Positions 14,904 to 21,712 of a stretch of DNA of 21,724 nt are shown in pieces. The stretch is from contig CAKZHN010000286.1 of assembly GCA_936924235.1 (NCBI GenBank), positions 1 through 21,724 of the forward strand. The letters run 5' to 3'. Under the pieces are notes generated by a model. It saw only the letters and a list, made by a program, of their open reading frames with translations, searched no databases and was not told the origin of the DNA. The position numbers were made by a program, and so were the translations under genes. Positions within the stretch are counted from its first letter, which is position 1. Every line of letters begins with the position of its first letter. Source of the DNA: an uncultured Rhodoplanes sp. (GTDB taxonomy: Bacteria > Pseudomonadota > Alphaproteobacteria > Rhizobiales > Xanthobacteraceae).

Positions 14904-16529
14904 GTGCCTGTTTGTGCCGAATCCAAAGCCGGACTTCAGCCGCGCTCCAAGCTCTCGCCGCGTCGCGTCGGGCTCGTTGCGCTGTCGGTTCTGGCCGGGT
15001 CGCTGGGCTTCCAGCAGGCCGGGGCCGTAAACCCCGATGACACCCGCACAATTTCGCTGCACCACGTCCATACCGATGAAGACCTGACCATTACCTTCAA
15101 GCGGAATGGCGAGTATGACGAGGCAGCGCTGCAGAAGATCAACTGGGTCCTGCGCGACTGGCGCAAGAACCAGGCGACCACCATGGACCCGCAGGAGATC
15201 GACCTGCTGTGGGAGATCTATCGCGACGTCGGCGCGAAGGGCCCCATCCACATCATTTGCGGCTACCGCTCGCCCGAGACCAACGCCATGCTTCGCAGCC
15301 GCAGCAAAGGCGTGGCCAAGTTCAGCCAGCATACGCTCGGCAAGGCGATCGACTTCTTTATCCCGGGCATTCCGCTCGACGTGCTGCGCGCCGCCGCCAT
15401 GAAGGTGCAGGGCGGCGGCGTCGGCTACTACCCGACCTCGGGTTCGCCTTTCGTCCACGTCGATGTCGGCAATGTGCGCGCCTGGCCGCGCATGACCCGC
15501 GAGCAGTTGGTCAAGCTGTTCCCGGACGGCCGCACCGTCCACCTGCCGCCCGACGGCAAGCCGCTGCCGGGCTACCAGCTGGCGTTGGCCGACGTGGAGC
15601 GTGGCCATCGCTCCGTGGCGTCGCCGGCGAAGCGGAGCCTCTTCGCGCGGCTGTTCAGCCGCGACAAGGATGCCGAGGAAGCTGACGACACCGCCTCCGC
15701 AGCCGGCGACCAGCCGCCTCCTACCGTAAACCTTGCCCCGCGCACCGCCAGCGCCAAGCCGGCCGCAGCGCCCGCCCGCACCATGGTGCTCGCCGCCGCA
15801 ACGCCGGAGCCCGTCGTCGCCGCCGCCGCCGAGACCGTGCAAGTCCCGCTGCCGCCGAAGCGGCCGATGTTCCAGGTCGCCGCAGCCGACAGCCAGCCGG
15901 CCGCTCCCGCGCCGCGGCCCGCAGCGCCGATCAATCTCGCGTCGCTGTCGCCCAATGAGATCGTCAACATGCGCGGCCTGTGGGAAGCGCAGCCGGCCGC
16001 CGAGGCGCCCGCCGCGGATGCCCTCAACGTATCAAGCGCGCGTCGCGCGCTGGTGGCCTCGCTCACCGGCAGCCGCGACCTGACGGCCGCGATCAAGTCC
16101 TTCGCCGGCGCCTCCGACCGCGTGCCGGCCGAGACCGCGCTGGCCTATGCGGCGCCGGACGCCGGCAACGCCGCGGCCGCCAGGCCCGCCACCGTCACCA
16201 CCAGCGGCAGCTCCTCGGTCGCCGAGAAGCCCGTGGCCGTCTCGGCCAACCGCGTCGCGCGGGCCGCCGACAAGCTCGACGATCCCTGGCTGCGCGGCGT
16301 GATGTTGACCCCGAGCGTGCAGAGCTCGCTGATCGTGATGCGGGTCGGCGAGGCCAACGTGACGAGCCTCGCCCAGCACATGCAGAAGCCGGCCTCCGCC
16401 GTGGTGATGACGTTCTCGGCCGATCCTAATGCCGGCATGACCGCCGAGAGCTTCACCGGCAACGCCGTCGTGTTCCAGTCCACGGTGACGTTCAACGGCA
16501 CTTCGCGCCGCACTGCAGCGCTGCGCTAG
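14904..16529 (+). CDS. DUF882/YcbK (MepK)-type peptidoglycan endopeptidase with long C-terminal extension
   Basis: The 541-residue product has an N-terminal export signal (hydrophobic about 22-37, cleavage near AGA-V at about 41), a DUF882/M15-like metallopeptidase domain (about 45-200) and a 340-residue extension. Zinc-site residues are visible: His143 and Asp150 in SQHTLGKAIDFF and His185 in FVHVDV, after GYRSPETNAMLR. E. coli MepK (YcbK) of this family cleaves 3-3 cross-links, the product of L,D-transpeptidases such as the one encoded upstream. The extension is Ala/Pro-rich (about 230-370), then a helical part, then a possible small beta domain (about 470-535, SSLIVMRVGEANVTSL onward) that I do not recognise. 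The start is uncertain: GTG 14904 is preferred for signal-peptide geometry, with GTG 14859 the alternative. A strong terminator follows. Confidence 0.85.
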   Translation: MPVCAESKAGLQPRSKLSPRRVGLVALSVLAGSLGFQQAGAVNPDDTRTISLHHVHTDEDLTITFKRNGEYDEAALQKINWVLRDWRKNQATTMDPQEIDLLWEIYRDVGAKGPIHIICGYRSPETNAMLRSRSKGVAKFSQHTLGKAIDFFIPGIPLDVLRAAAMKVQGGGVGYYPTSGSPFVHVDVGNVRAWPRMTREQLVKLFPDGRTVHLPPDGKPLPGYQLALADVERGHRSVASPAKRSLFARLFSRDKDAEEADDTASAAGDQPPPTVNLAPRTASAKPAAAPARTMVLAAATPEPVVAAAAETVQVPLPPKRPMFQVAAADSQPAAPAPRPAAPINLASLSPNEIVNMRGLWEAQPAAEAPAADALNVSSARRALVASLTGSRDLTAAIKSFAGASDRVPAETALAYAAPDAGNAAAARPATVTTSGSSSVAEKPVAVSANRVARAADKLDDPWLRGVMLTPSVQSSLIVMRVGEANVTSLAQHMQKPASAVVMTFSADPNAGMTAESFTGNAVVFQSTVTFNGTSRRTAALR

Positions 16530-16553
16530 CCTTCAGCGACGTCCGCCGCTTTG

Positions 16554-16579
16554 ACCGCGCCTCCTGGGCGCGGTTTTTT
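16554..16579 (+). terminator. Intrinsic terminator after the DUF882/MepK-like gene
   Basis: ACCGCGCC (16554-16561) pairs perfectly with GGCGCGGT (16567-16574) around a five-base loop and is followed by six Ts. It lies 25 bases after the stop codon and closes the cell-wall gene block. Confidence 0.92.
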
Positions 16580-16674
16580 ATTGCTCGTTCGGCGGTGAAC
16601 CGATTGACCGATCTGGACAGGACCTCCCGGCTGCGCAAAGCTTGCAAAAAAGCCATGCACCTGGGGAGGTTTCG

Positions 16675-17454
16675 ATGATCGTCTATCGAGCGATGGCCAT
16701 TGCGTTCGCGGCGTTCTGTCTCGTGGCCGCCGGACGCGCGCAGGCCGAAATCAAGACCGAGTGGCTCGAATACAGCCACGGCGATATGAAGCTGAAGGGC
16801 TATCTCGCCTATGACGATGCCGTCACCGGCAAGCGCCCGGCCGTGCTCGTCATCCACGCCCGCGAGGGCATGACCGAGAACACCAAGCACAACGTCGAGA
16901 TGTACGCGAAGTTCGGCTACGTCGCCTTCGCGGCCGACATCTTCGGCTACGGCCAGGGCTTGCTGCCCAAGGACGTGCCCGAGATGCAGGCGCAGACCAC
17001 GATGTACAACAAGGATCGCACGCTGCTGAAGGCGCGCACGCAGGCGGGCTACGACGTGCTGGCTAAGCACCCGCTGGTCGATGCCTCGAAGATCGCGCAG
17101 GCCGGCTACTGCTTCGGCGGCAGCACCGCGGTCGAGTTCGGCTCGACCGGCGTGCCGCTCGCCGCGACACTGACGTTCCACGGCTCGTTCGCCAACCATC
17201 AGCCCGGCTGGGCCAAGAGCCTCAAGGGCAAGATGCTGATCATGCACGGCGCCGAGGACGCCGGTTATCCGCTGACCGCGGTCGCGGTCGTGATCGACGA
17301 GCTGCGCGCCGCCAAGGTCGACTTCCAGTACGAGGTCTACAGCGGCGCCAATCACGGCTTCTCGGTGCCCAAGAGCAAGCCCGACCAGCGCGCCGACGTG
17401 CAGTCGCGCGCCGAAGCCGGCCGCTACCTGAAAGAGGCGTTCAGCGGCCAGTAG
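16675..17454 (+). CDS. Exported dienelactone hydrolase-family protein
   Basis: A 259-residue alpha/beta hydrolase of the dienelactone hydrolase family. The triad is the one typical of the family: Cys146 in GYCFGG, Asp195 in GAEDAGYP and His227 in GANHGF. Unlike the classical cytoplasmic enzyme of chlorocatechol breakdown, it has a clear signal peptide (hydrophobic about 5-19, cleavage near AQA-E at 22-25), so it should act in the periplasm on an unknown ester or lactone. The ATG at 16675 follows GGGGAGG with five-base spacing, which is decisive against the upstream TTG at 16642. It follows the terminator at 16579 and stands 79 bases before a UbiD-family gene on the same strand. The two could share a transcript, but a common pathway is speculative. 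Confidence 0.88.
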   Translation: MIVYRAMAIAFAAFCLVAAGRAQAEIKTEWLEYSHGDMKLKGYLAYDDAVTGKRPAVLVIHAREGMTENTKHNVEMYAKFGYVAFAADIFGYGQGLLPKDVPEMQAQTTMYNKDRTLLKARTQAGYDVLAKHPLVDASKIAQAGYCFGGSTAVEFGSTGVPLAATLTFHGSFANHQPGWAKSLKGKMLIMHGAEDAGYPLTAVAVVIDELRAAKVDFQYEVYSGANHGFSVPKSKPDQRADVQSRAEAGRYLKEAFSGQ

Positions 17455-17508
17455 GAATGGCTGAGGCGCGCGAACCAAGCTATCGCGCCCCGCGCCGCGT
17501 CGTATGAT

Positions 17509-17532
17509 GCCGTCTCCTGCCAGGGAGACGGC
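17509..17532 (+). promoter_or_regulatory. Perfect hairpin enclosing the ribosome binding site of the UbiD-family gene
   Basis: GCCGTCTCC (17509-17517), loop of six, GGAGACGGC (17524-17532) form a perfect 9-bp GC-rich stem. The right arm contains GGAG, the only plausible ribosome binding site for the TTG start at 17534, and ends one base before that start codon. The stem should hide the site in the folded messenger RNA. There is no T-run, so it is not an intrinsic terminator. Confidence 0.6.
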
Positions 17533-17533
17533 A

Positions 17534-18943
17534 TTGACGCTTTCCAACTCGATCCTCGACACGCGATTCCGCTCGGCGCTCGGCCGCATGGCCGATCAGG
17601 GCCGCCTGCAGACCTATTCGGCGCCGGCCGATCCGTATCTCGAGATCGCCGGCATCATGAAGAAGCTCGACGGCGGGCCGGCGCTGCTGTTCTCCAAGGT
17701 CAACGGCCACGACATGCCGGTGATCGGCAACCTGCTGTCGTGCCAGGCCAATGTCGAAGCCGCCTTCGGCATCGGCTTCCGCGGCGTGCGCGAATTCGTC
17801 GGCCGTGCGCTTGGCGATCCGAAGCCGCCGGTGCTGATGGAGCGCGGACCGGCGCAGGAGCAGGTGCATCGGAAAAACATCGATCTCGGCAAGATGCTGC
17901 CGGCGCTGCACCATACTGAGGCCGACGCGGGCCGCTACGTCACCGCCGGCATCGTCATCACCCGCGATCCTGAAACCCAGGTCTACAACGCGTCCTACCA
18001 TCGCCTGATGCTGTGCGGCCCGAACAAGGTCGCGATCCAGCTCGACTACGGCCGGCACCTGCGCGCCGCCTTCGAGCGCGCCCAGAAGAAAGGTCAGCAT
18101 CTTCCGGTGGTCGTGTGCATCGGCTCGGATCTGGCGCTGCACTATACGGCTGCGACCATGGGCTCGCAGATGCCGGAAAGCGCCGACGAGCTCGCGGTCG
18201 CGGGCGGCCTGTGCGGCCGCGCATTGCCGGTCGTGAAGGCGGTGTCGCAGGACCTGCTGGTGCCGGCCGAGAGCGAGATCGTGCTCGAAGGCGTTCTCAA
18301 GTGCGACGAGGAGGTGATGGAAGGCCCGTTCGGCGAGTTCGTCGGCTATCTGGCGCCGGCCGATCCCGGACCGGTGCTCGAGGTCACTGCCGTCACGCAC
18401 CGGAACAAGCCGATCTATCACGCCATCAACGGCTACGGCCGCGAGACCGTGGTGCTGCGCAAATACGTGCTCGAGGCGAGCCTGCTGAAGGTTCTGCAGG
18501 GCGCGGTGCCGATCGTCACCGACGCCGAGATGACGGCCGGCGGATTGCATCGCTTCCACGCCATCGTGCAGGTGAAGAAGACCGGACCGGCCCATGACGG
18601 CCTGCAGCGCAACGCCATCATGGCGTCGTTTGGCGCGTTGAAGGATCTCGATCTCGTGATAGTGGTCGACGACGACATCGACATCCGCGACTGGGCCGAC
18701 GTCGAATATGCGCTGGCGACCCGCATGGAAGCCTCCAAGGACCTGTTCACGATTCCGGCCGCGCGCGGCCACGAATATGTGCGCGTCAGCGACCGCGGCA
18801 TGCGCACCAAGCTCGGTATCGACGCCACCGTGCCGTTCGCCGAGAAGGCGCGGTTCGCGCGCTGCGAGTTCAAGCCGATGGAGCTGGACTCCAAGGTGAT
18901 GACCACCGACGCCGACGTCGCGCGGAAACGCCTCGATCTCTGA
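17534..18943 (+). CDS. UbiD-family prenylated-FMN decarboxylase
   Basis: A 469-residue member of the UbiD family, which reversibly decarboxylates aromatic or unsaturated acids using prenylated FMN made by UbiX. The signature EGPFGE (Glu263 to Glu268) carries the paired glutamates of the active site. Other family segments are visible: the region around YVTAGIVITRDPETQVYNASYHRL and the C-terminal DLDLVIVVDDDIDIRDWADVEYALATRM block are typical. No UbiX gene is in the window, so the cofactor must come from elsewhere. The substrate is not readable; canonical UbiD in ubiquinone synthesis is one possibility and aromatic-acid breakdown another. The TTG at 17534 is preferred because GGGAG lies six bases upstream; an in-frame ATG at 17504 has no such site. 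A repeat element begins ten bases after the stop. Confidence 0.88.
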   Translation: MTLSNSILDTRFRSALGRMADQGRLQTYSAPADPYLEIAGIMKKLDGGPALLFSKVNGHDMPVIGNLLSCQANVEAAFGIGFRGVREFVGRALGDPKPPVLMERGPAQEQVHRKNIDLGKMLPALHHTEADAGRYVTAGIVITRDPETQVYNASYHRLMLCGPNKVAIQLDYGRHLRAAFERAQKKGQHLPVVVCIGSDLALHYTAATMGSQMPESADELAVAGGLCGRALPVVKAVSQDLLVPAESEIVLEGVLKCDEEVMEGPFGEFVGYLAPADPGPVLEVTAVTHRNKPIYHAINGYGRETVVLRKYVLEASLLKVLQGAVPIVTDAEMTAGGLHRFHAIVQVKKTGPAHDGLQRNAIMASFGALKDLDLVIVVDDDIDIRDWADVEYALATRMEASKDLFTIPAARGHEYVRVSDRGMRTKLGIDATVPFAEKARFARCEFKPMELDSKVMTTDADVARKRLDL

Positions 18944-18952
18944 TCTACCAGC

Positions 18953-19071
18953 CGTCATGCCCGGCCTTGTGCCGGGCATCCACGCCTTTCTTTGTAGCCA
19001 AGACGTGGATGGCCGGGACACAGGCGAGCGAAGCGACGCCGTCCTTCGGACGGCTATGCCCGGCCATGACG
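18953..19071. repeat. Bradyrhizobium-like intergenic palindromic repeat
   Basis: A 119-bp element whose ends are inverted (CGTCATG at 18953 and CATGACG at the right end). Inside are ATGCCCGGC/GCCGGGCAT (18957-18979, five-base loop), ATCCACG (18978-18984) pairing with CGTGGAT (19004-19010), and CCGTCC/GGACGG (19039-19053). This kind of GTCATGCCCGGCC element is familiar from intergenic regions of Bradyrhizobium-type genomes. It could also act as a messenger 3'-end structure for the UbiD-family gene. Confidence 0.75.
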
Positions 19072-19126
19072 TGGCAACAGTGTGCCACTGACGAAGCCTT
19101 TACGACTTGCTGCGACCATCCCCGAC

Positions 19127-19840
19127 ATGAAGATGTATGAGACGCGGGAGCTCTACAACCAGCGTTCCCTGGCGCGACTGACGCGCGCCACGCCGGAGAT
19201 TTTCCCGGCGCCCGTGCTCATCCATGCCAACAACCTGCGCTGGATGCCGCCGATGCCGCGGCTTGCGGCCGACAGCTACTGGCGCGCGCACGTGATCCGC
19301 GCCGACCGGCTGGCGCGGGCCCTTGCGGCGAAAAGCGGCGCGCCCGACGGCTGGACCTGGCGCACCGGCAAGCGCGGCCTGCCGGAGAGCTTCCGCCAGC
19401 CGCCTGCGCCCTATCGCGAGAAGAAATTCGCACGCGGTCCGGGCTTCTGCTGCGTCTGCGGCCAGGCCGTCTATCGCTTCGGCTGGCACCGCGATCTGTG
19501 GGACGCAGGGCCCAACCGCCGCGCCGAATGGCATTCGGCCTGCGTCGCGGCGTGGCGCCTCTGGAACGCGCCGAGCGATCACGACCGGATGCTGCGAAAG
19601 CTGCAGTCACGCCGCTGCGCGCAGACCGGCGGACGGCTGTGGAAGACCGCCGAGATCGACCACCGCGTGCCGCTGTTTCAGGTGTGGCAGGAGCGGCGCG
19701 ACACGCCGTGGCCGCAGCTTCTGTCCTATTGGGGCGTGCCCAATCTCCAGGTCATCAACCGAGACGTCCACGCCGCGAAATGCGCCGAGGAGGCGAAGTA
19801 TCGCGGCCAGCGTCGCGCGGAACCGCCGCTGCCCGTTTAG
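19127..19840 (+). CDS. HNH-nuclease-like zinc-finger protein of unknown role
   Basis: A 237-residue protein with the residues of an HNH/zinc-finger nuclease fold: a first metal-binding set Cys108-x2-Cys111 with His136-x2-Cys139 (CVCG, then WHSAC), and an HNH-like core with Asp178-His179 (EIDHRVPLF), Asn206 (NLQVINRD) and His215 followed by Lys218-Cys219 (VHAAKC). In HNH enzymes the Asp-His pair, Asn and last His position metal and water for DNA cleavage. The N-terminal 100 residues are Arg/Pro-rich with no recognised domain. No methylase, toxin-immunity or phage gene is near, so restriction, repair and mobile-element roles are all open. The start is uncertain: ATG 19127 and 19133 and GTG 19082 are in frame, none with a strong ribosome binding site. 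The gene lies between two palindromic repeats. Confidence 0.7.
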   Translation: MKMYETRELYNQRSLARLTRATPEIFPAPVLIHANNLRWMPPMPRLAADSYWRAHVIRADRLARALAAKSGAPDGWTWRTGKRGLPESFRQPPAPYREKKFARGPGFCCVCGQAVYRFGWHRDLWDAGPNRRAEWHSACVAAWRLWNAPSDHDRMLRKLQSRRCAQTGGRLWKTAEIDHRVPLFQVWQERRDTPWPQLLSYWGVPNLQVINRDVHAAKCAEEAKYRGQRRAEPPLPV

Positions 19841-19854
19841 GACACCGAATATTC

Positions 19855-19971
19855 CCGCGGTCATTCCGGGGCGCGAGCGTAGCGAGCGAGCCCGGAATCC
19901 GGACAAGCAAGCAGTCCCGATATGTCTGGATTCCGGGTTCGCGCCTTCGGCGCGCCCCGGAACGACCGCGG
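19855..19971. repeat. Second intergenic palindromic repeat of a different family
   Basis: A 117-bp inverted structure. CCGCGGTCATTCCGGGGCGCG at the left end pairs with the right end (CGCGCCCCGGAACGACCGCGG) with one mismatch, and GGAATCC pairs with GGATTCC further in. The GTCATTCCGGGGCGCG type of element recurs in Bradyrhizobium-type genomes. It differs in sequence from the repeat on the other side of the HNH gene. Confidence 0.75.
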
Positions 19972-19989
19972 ATAGAGTTCGCAGGTTCC

Positions 19990-20268
19990 TTAAGCCGCCA
20001 GCATCCCCAGCGCGTGCATGTAGGTTTCCAGGATCATCTGCTGCTCGTTGCGCTCGGTCGCCTCCTGCTTGCGCAGCCGGATCACGGCGCGCAGCGCCTT
20101 GGTGTCGAAGCCGTTGGCCTTGGATTCCGCATAGACGTCGCGGATGTCCTCGGAGATGGTCTTCTTCTCCTCTTCGAGCCGCTCGATCCGCTCGACGAAG
20201 GCCTTGAGCTGCTCCTTGGCGAAACGGGTGTTGGCGGCTTCTGGCTGCTCTTTTTCCACGGCGGACAT
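19990..20268 (-). CDS. gapR: GapR (DUF2312/UPF0335) nucleoid-associated protein
   Basis: A 92-residue protein of the DUF2312 family, restricted mainly to alphaproteobacteria. In Caulobacter the family member GapR binds AT-rich, overtwisted DNA ahead of replication and transcription machinery and stimulates type II topoisomerases. The characteristic stretch is complete: RFAKEQLKAFVERIERLEEEKK (coiled coil, about 15-36), DIRDVYAESKANGFDTKALRAVIRLRK (about 41-67) and a final helix ending in LETYMHALGML. Length is as expected. The ATG at 20268 has AGGAG six bases upstream. The gene stands alone, downstream of the ABC binding-protein gene on the same strand with 146 bases between them, and ends just before the palindromic repeat. 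Confidence 0.9.
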   Translation of the reverse strand: MSAVEKEQPEAANTRFAKEQLKAFVERIERLEEEKKTISEDIRDVYAESKANGFDTKALRAVIRLRKQEATERNEQQMILETYMHALGMLAA

Positions 20269-20414
20269 TCCGGACTCCTGATGCGTGATGCGCGCTCGGG
20301 CGGGGCCTGCCCCCGCCGGCTTTCACCCAAGAATTCTGACAATCATGCCTTCCGGGCAAGCAGCAGCCCGGACATCCCCCGTCATCCACAACCCGTCTTG
20401 TGGGAAAGCCCGCC
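20269..20414 (-). other. Intergenic region with two hairpins after the binding-protein gene
   Basis: No gene is seen. Two dyads can be read: CCACAA/TTGTGG around a six-base loop near 20386-20403, and CCGGGC/GCCCGG with an eight-base loop near 20358-20377. Neither has a T-run on the minus strand, so they are only possible 3'-end structures for the substrate-binding protein gene. The gapR promoter should lie here, but I could not identify convincing boxes. Confidence 0.4.
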
Positions 20415-21425
20415 TTATTTGACGGCCTTCAGCGCCGCCTCGACGAAGCGGTTGTCATAAGTTGTGCCCATGTCGATCTTGGCGCTTGCAATCGCCGGAT
20501 CGAACCGGGTCATGGCCCGGAGCACGTTGGCCGGCGCATCGGGCGGCATCAGGCCGTCGGGCGAGAAGCTCGGCAGGTTGCTCTCCAGCGCCTTGCGGTA
20601 GACCGCCGGATTGGCCTGGTAGAAATCGGCCGGGAGCTTGGCGACGATCTCGTCGGCTGTGGCCTTCTTCATCCAGGCGAGCGTGCGCACCATCGCCAGC
20701 GCGATGGCTCCGATGTTCTTCGGATTGCGCTGCACAAAGGCCATCGGCGCATAGAGGCTGCCCGAGGCGTATTCGCCGCCATAGACCGCGCGGGTGCCTT
20801 CCGCGGTGCGGCTGTCGATCGCGACGACGATGTCGCCCGACAGGGTCAGCTCGGTGATGGCGAGATCGAGATTGGAGATGGCGTAGAGCTCGTTGCCGCG
20901 CTTCATCGCCGCGACCGCGACGGCGCCCGCGCCGACCGTGACCGGCGACACGTCGTCGGGCTTCAGCCCTGCCTTCTCCAGGATCAGGTTGAGGAAGGTC
21001 TGCGTCGCCGAGCCCGGCCCGGTGATGCCGATCTTCTGGCCCTTCAGATCGGCCGGCGACCGGTAGGTCGCGGCGTTGGCCTTGGCGATGCCGAGGATGT
21101 TCTGCGGATAGCGGCCGAACAGCACGATGCTCTGCATCGGCTGGCCCTTGGCCTGCATGCGCACGGTGTTCTCGTAAGCGCCGGCGACGATGTCGGCGCT
21201 GCCGCCGACCACGGATTCCAGTGCCTTGGAGCCGGCGTTGAAGTGCTGCAGCTCGACATGGACCTGCGCCTGCTCGAAATATCCGAGCTGCTTGGCCAGC
21301 ACGACCGGCAGGAAATAGAGCTGCGCCGGCGGGCCCGAGACCGCGATGGTGACGGTTTTGTTTTCCTGGGCGAGCGCGGGGAAGACGACGGCGACGAGCG
21401 CGACGATGACGGCAACGAGACGCAT
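20415..21425 (-). CDS. ABC transporter substrate-binding protein, NitT/TauT (SsuA/THI5-like) family
   Basis: A 336-residue periplasmic binding protein of the nitrate/sulfonate/taurine/pyrimidine-precursor group. A signal peptide (hydrophobic 3-18, cleavage near ALA-QE at 17-20) is followed by the typical first strand KTVTIAVSGPPAQLYFLPVVLAKQLGYFEQ (about 23-52), the VELQHFNAGSKALESVVGGSADI segment that contacts ligand, and DLKGQKIGITGPGSATQTF near the inter-domain hinge. The ATG at 21425 is preceded by AAGGA seven bases upstream; the frame is open to 21665, but that part overlaps hairpin-rich DNA and is rejected. No permease or ATPase gene is in the window on the downstream side, where gapR follows, so partners must be upstream beyond the right edge or elsewhere. 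Ligand is unknown. Confidence 0.88.
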   Translation of the reverse strand: MRLVAVIVALVAVVFPALAQENKTVTIAVSGPPAQLYFLPVVLAKQLGYFEQAQVHVELQHFNAGSKALESVVGGSADIVAGAYENTVRMQAKGQPMQSIVLFGRYPQNILGIAKANAATYRSPADLKGQKIGITGPGSATQTFLNLILEKAGLKPDDVSPVTVGAGAVAVAAMKRGNELYAISNLDLAITELTLSGDIVVAIDSRTAEGTRAVYGGEYASGSLYAPMAFVQRNPKNIGAIALAMVRTLAWMKKATADEIVAKLPADFYQANPAVYRKALESNLPSFSPDGLMPPDAPANVLRAMTRFDPAIASAKIDMGTTYDNRFVEAALKAVK

Positions 21426-21572
21426 GATTTTGTCCTTGATCACTTCAGAAGCATATCGCGCCCACTGCAAAAATCGTGCGCATTTATTTGGATAAGCATT
21501 TTCAGCCAACGCTTCGCTGAGCCGGGGCTTTGTTTGCGGACGCCCGGCTGCGCCCGTCTCCCTGTTTTCCTC

Positions 21573-21712
21573 CGCTCTCCCATAGGAGAGCGATGGAGCG
21601 CCGGGAGGCGCCCAGGGAGCGTTGCGATCCGCTCCCTTTGCCGGGTGTGCGAAACCCGGCCACACGCCGAGCTTCCGGGACCCAAGTTTTGTGAGGGCAG
21701 TGGGGGTCCCGG
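21573..21712. repeat. Series of perfect hairpins in non-coding DNA at the right edge
   Basis: Five dyads in 140 bases, mostly perfect: CGCTCTCC/GGAGAGCG (21573-21592, loop CATA), GCGCC/GGCGC (near 21598-21611), AGGGAGCG/CGCTCCCT (21614-21637, loop of eight), GCCGGGT/ACCCGGC (21640-21660, loop of seven) and CCGGGACCC/GGGTCCCGG (21675-21712, long loop). No believable reading frame covers them. They lie upstream of the substrate-binding protein gene. This could be a structured RNA, a composite repeat or a messenger leader; the element may continue beyond the window. The 21426-21572 stretch between it and the gene shows nothing further that I recognise. Confidence 0.6.

Noticed and set aside
17480..19021. 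Open frame of 513 codons antisense to the UbiD-family gene
   Set aside because: Arg/His-rich shadow; it also runs into the palindromic repeat.
18953..19971. CRISPR array
   Set aside because: The two palindromic elements differ in sequence and occur once each, with a gene between them; there is no series of identical short repeats with spacers and no cas gene.
21440..21685. Small open frame across the hairpin array
   Set aside because: It has no ribosome binding site, its composition is Arg/Gly/Pro-rich, and it runs through several perfect hairpins.
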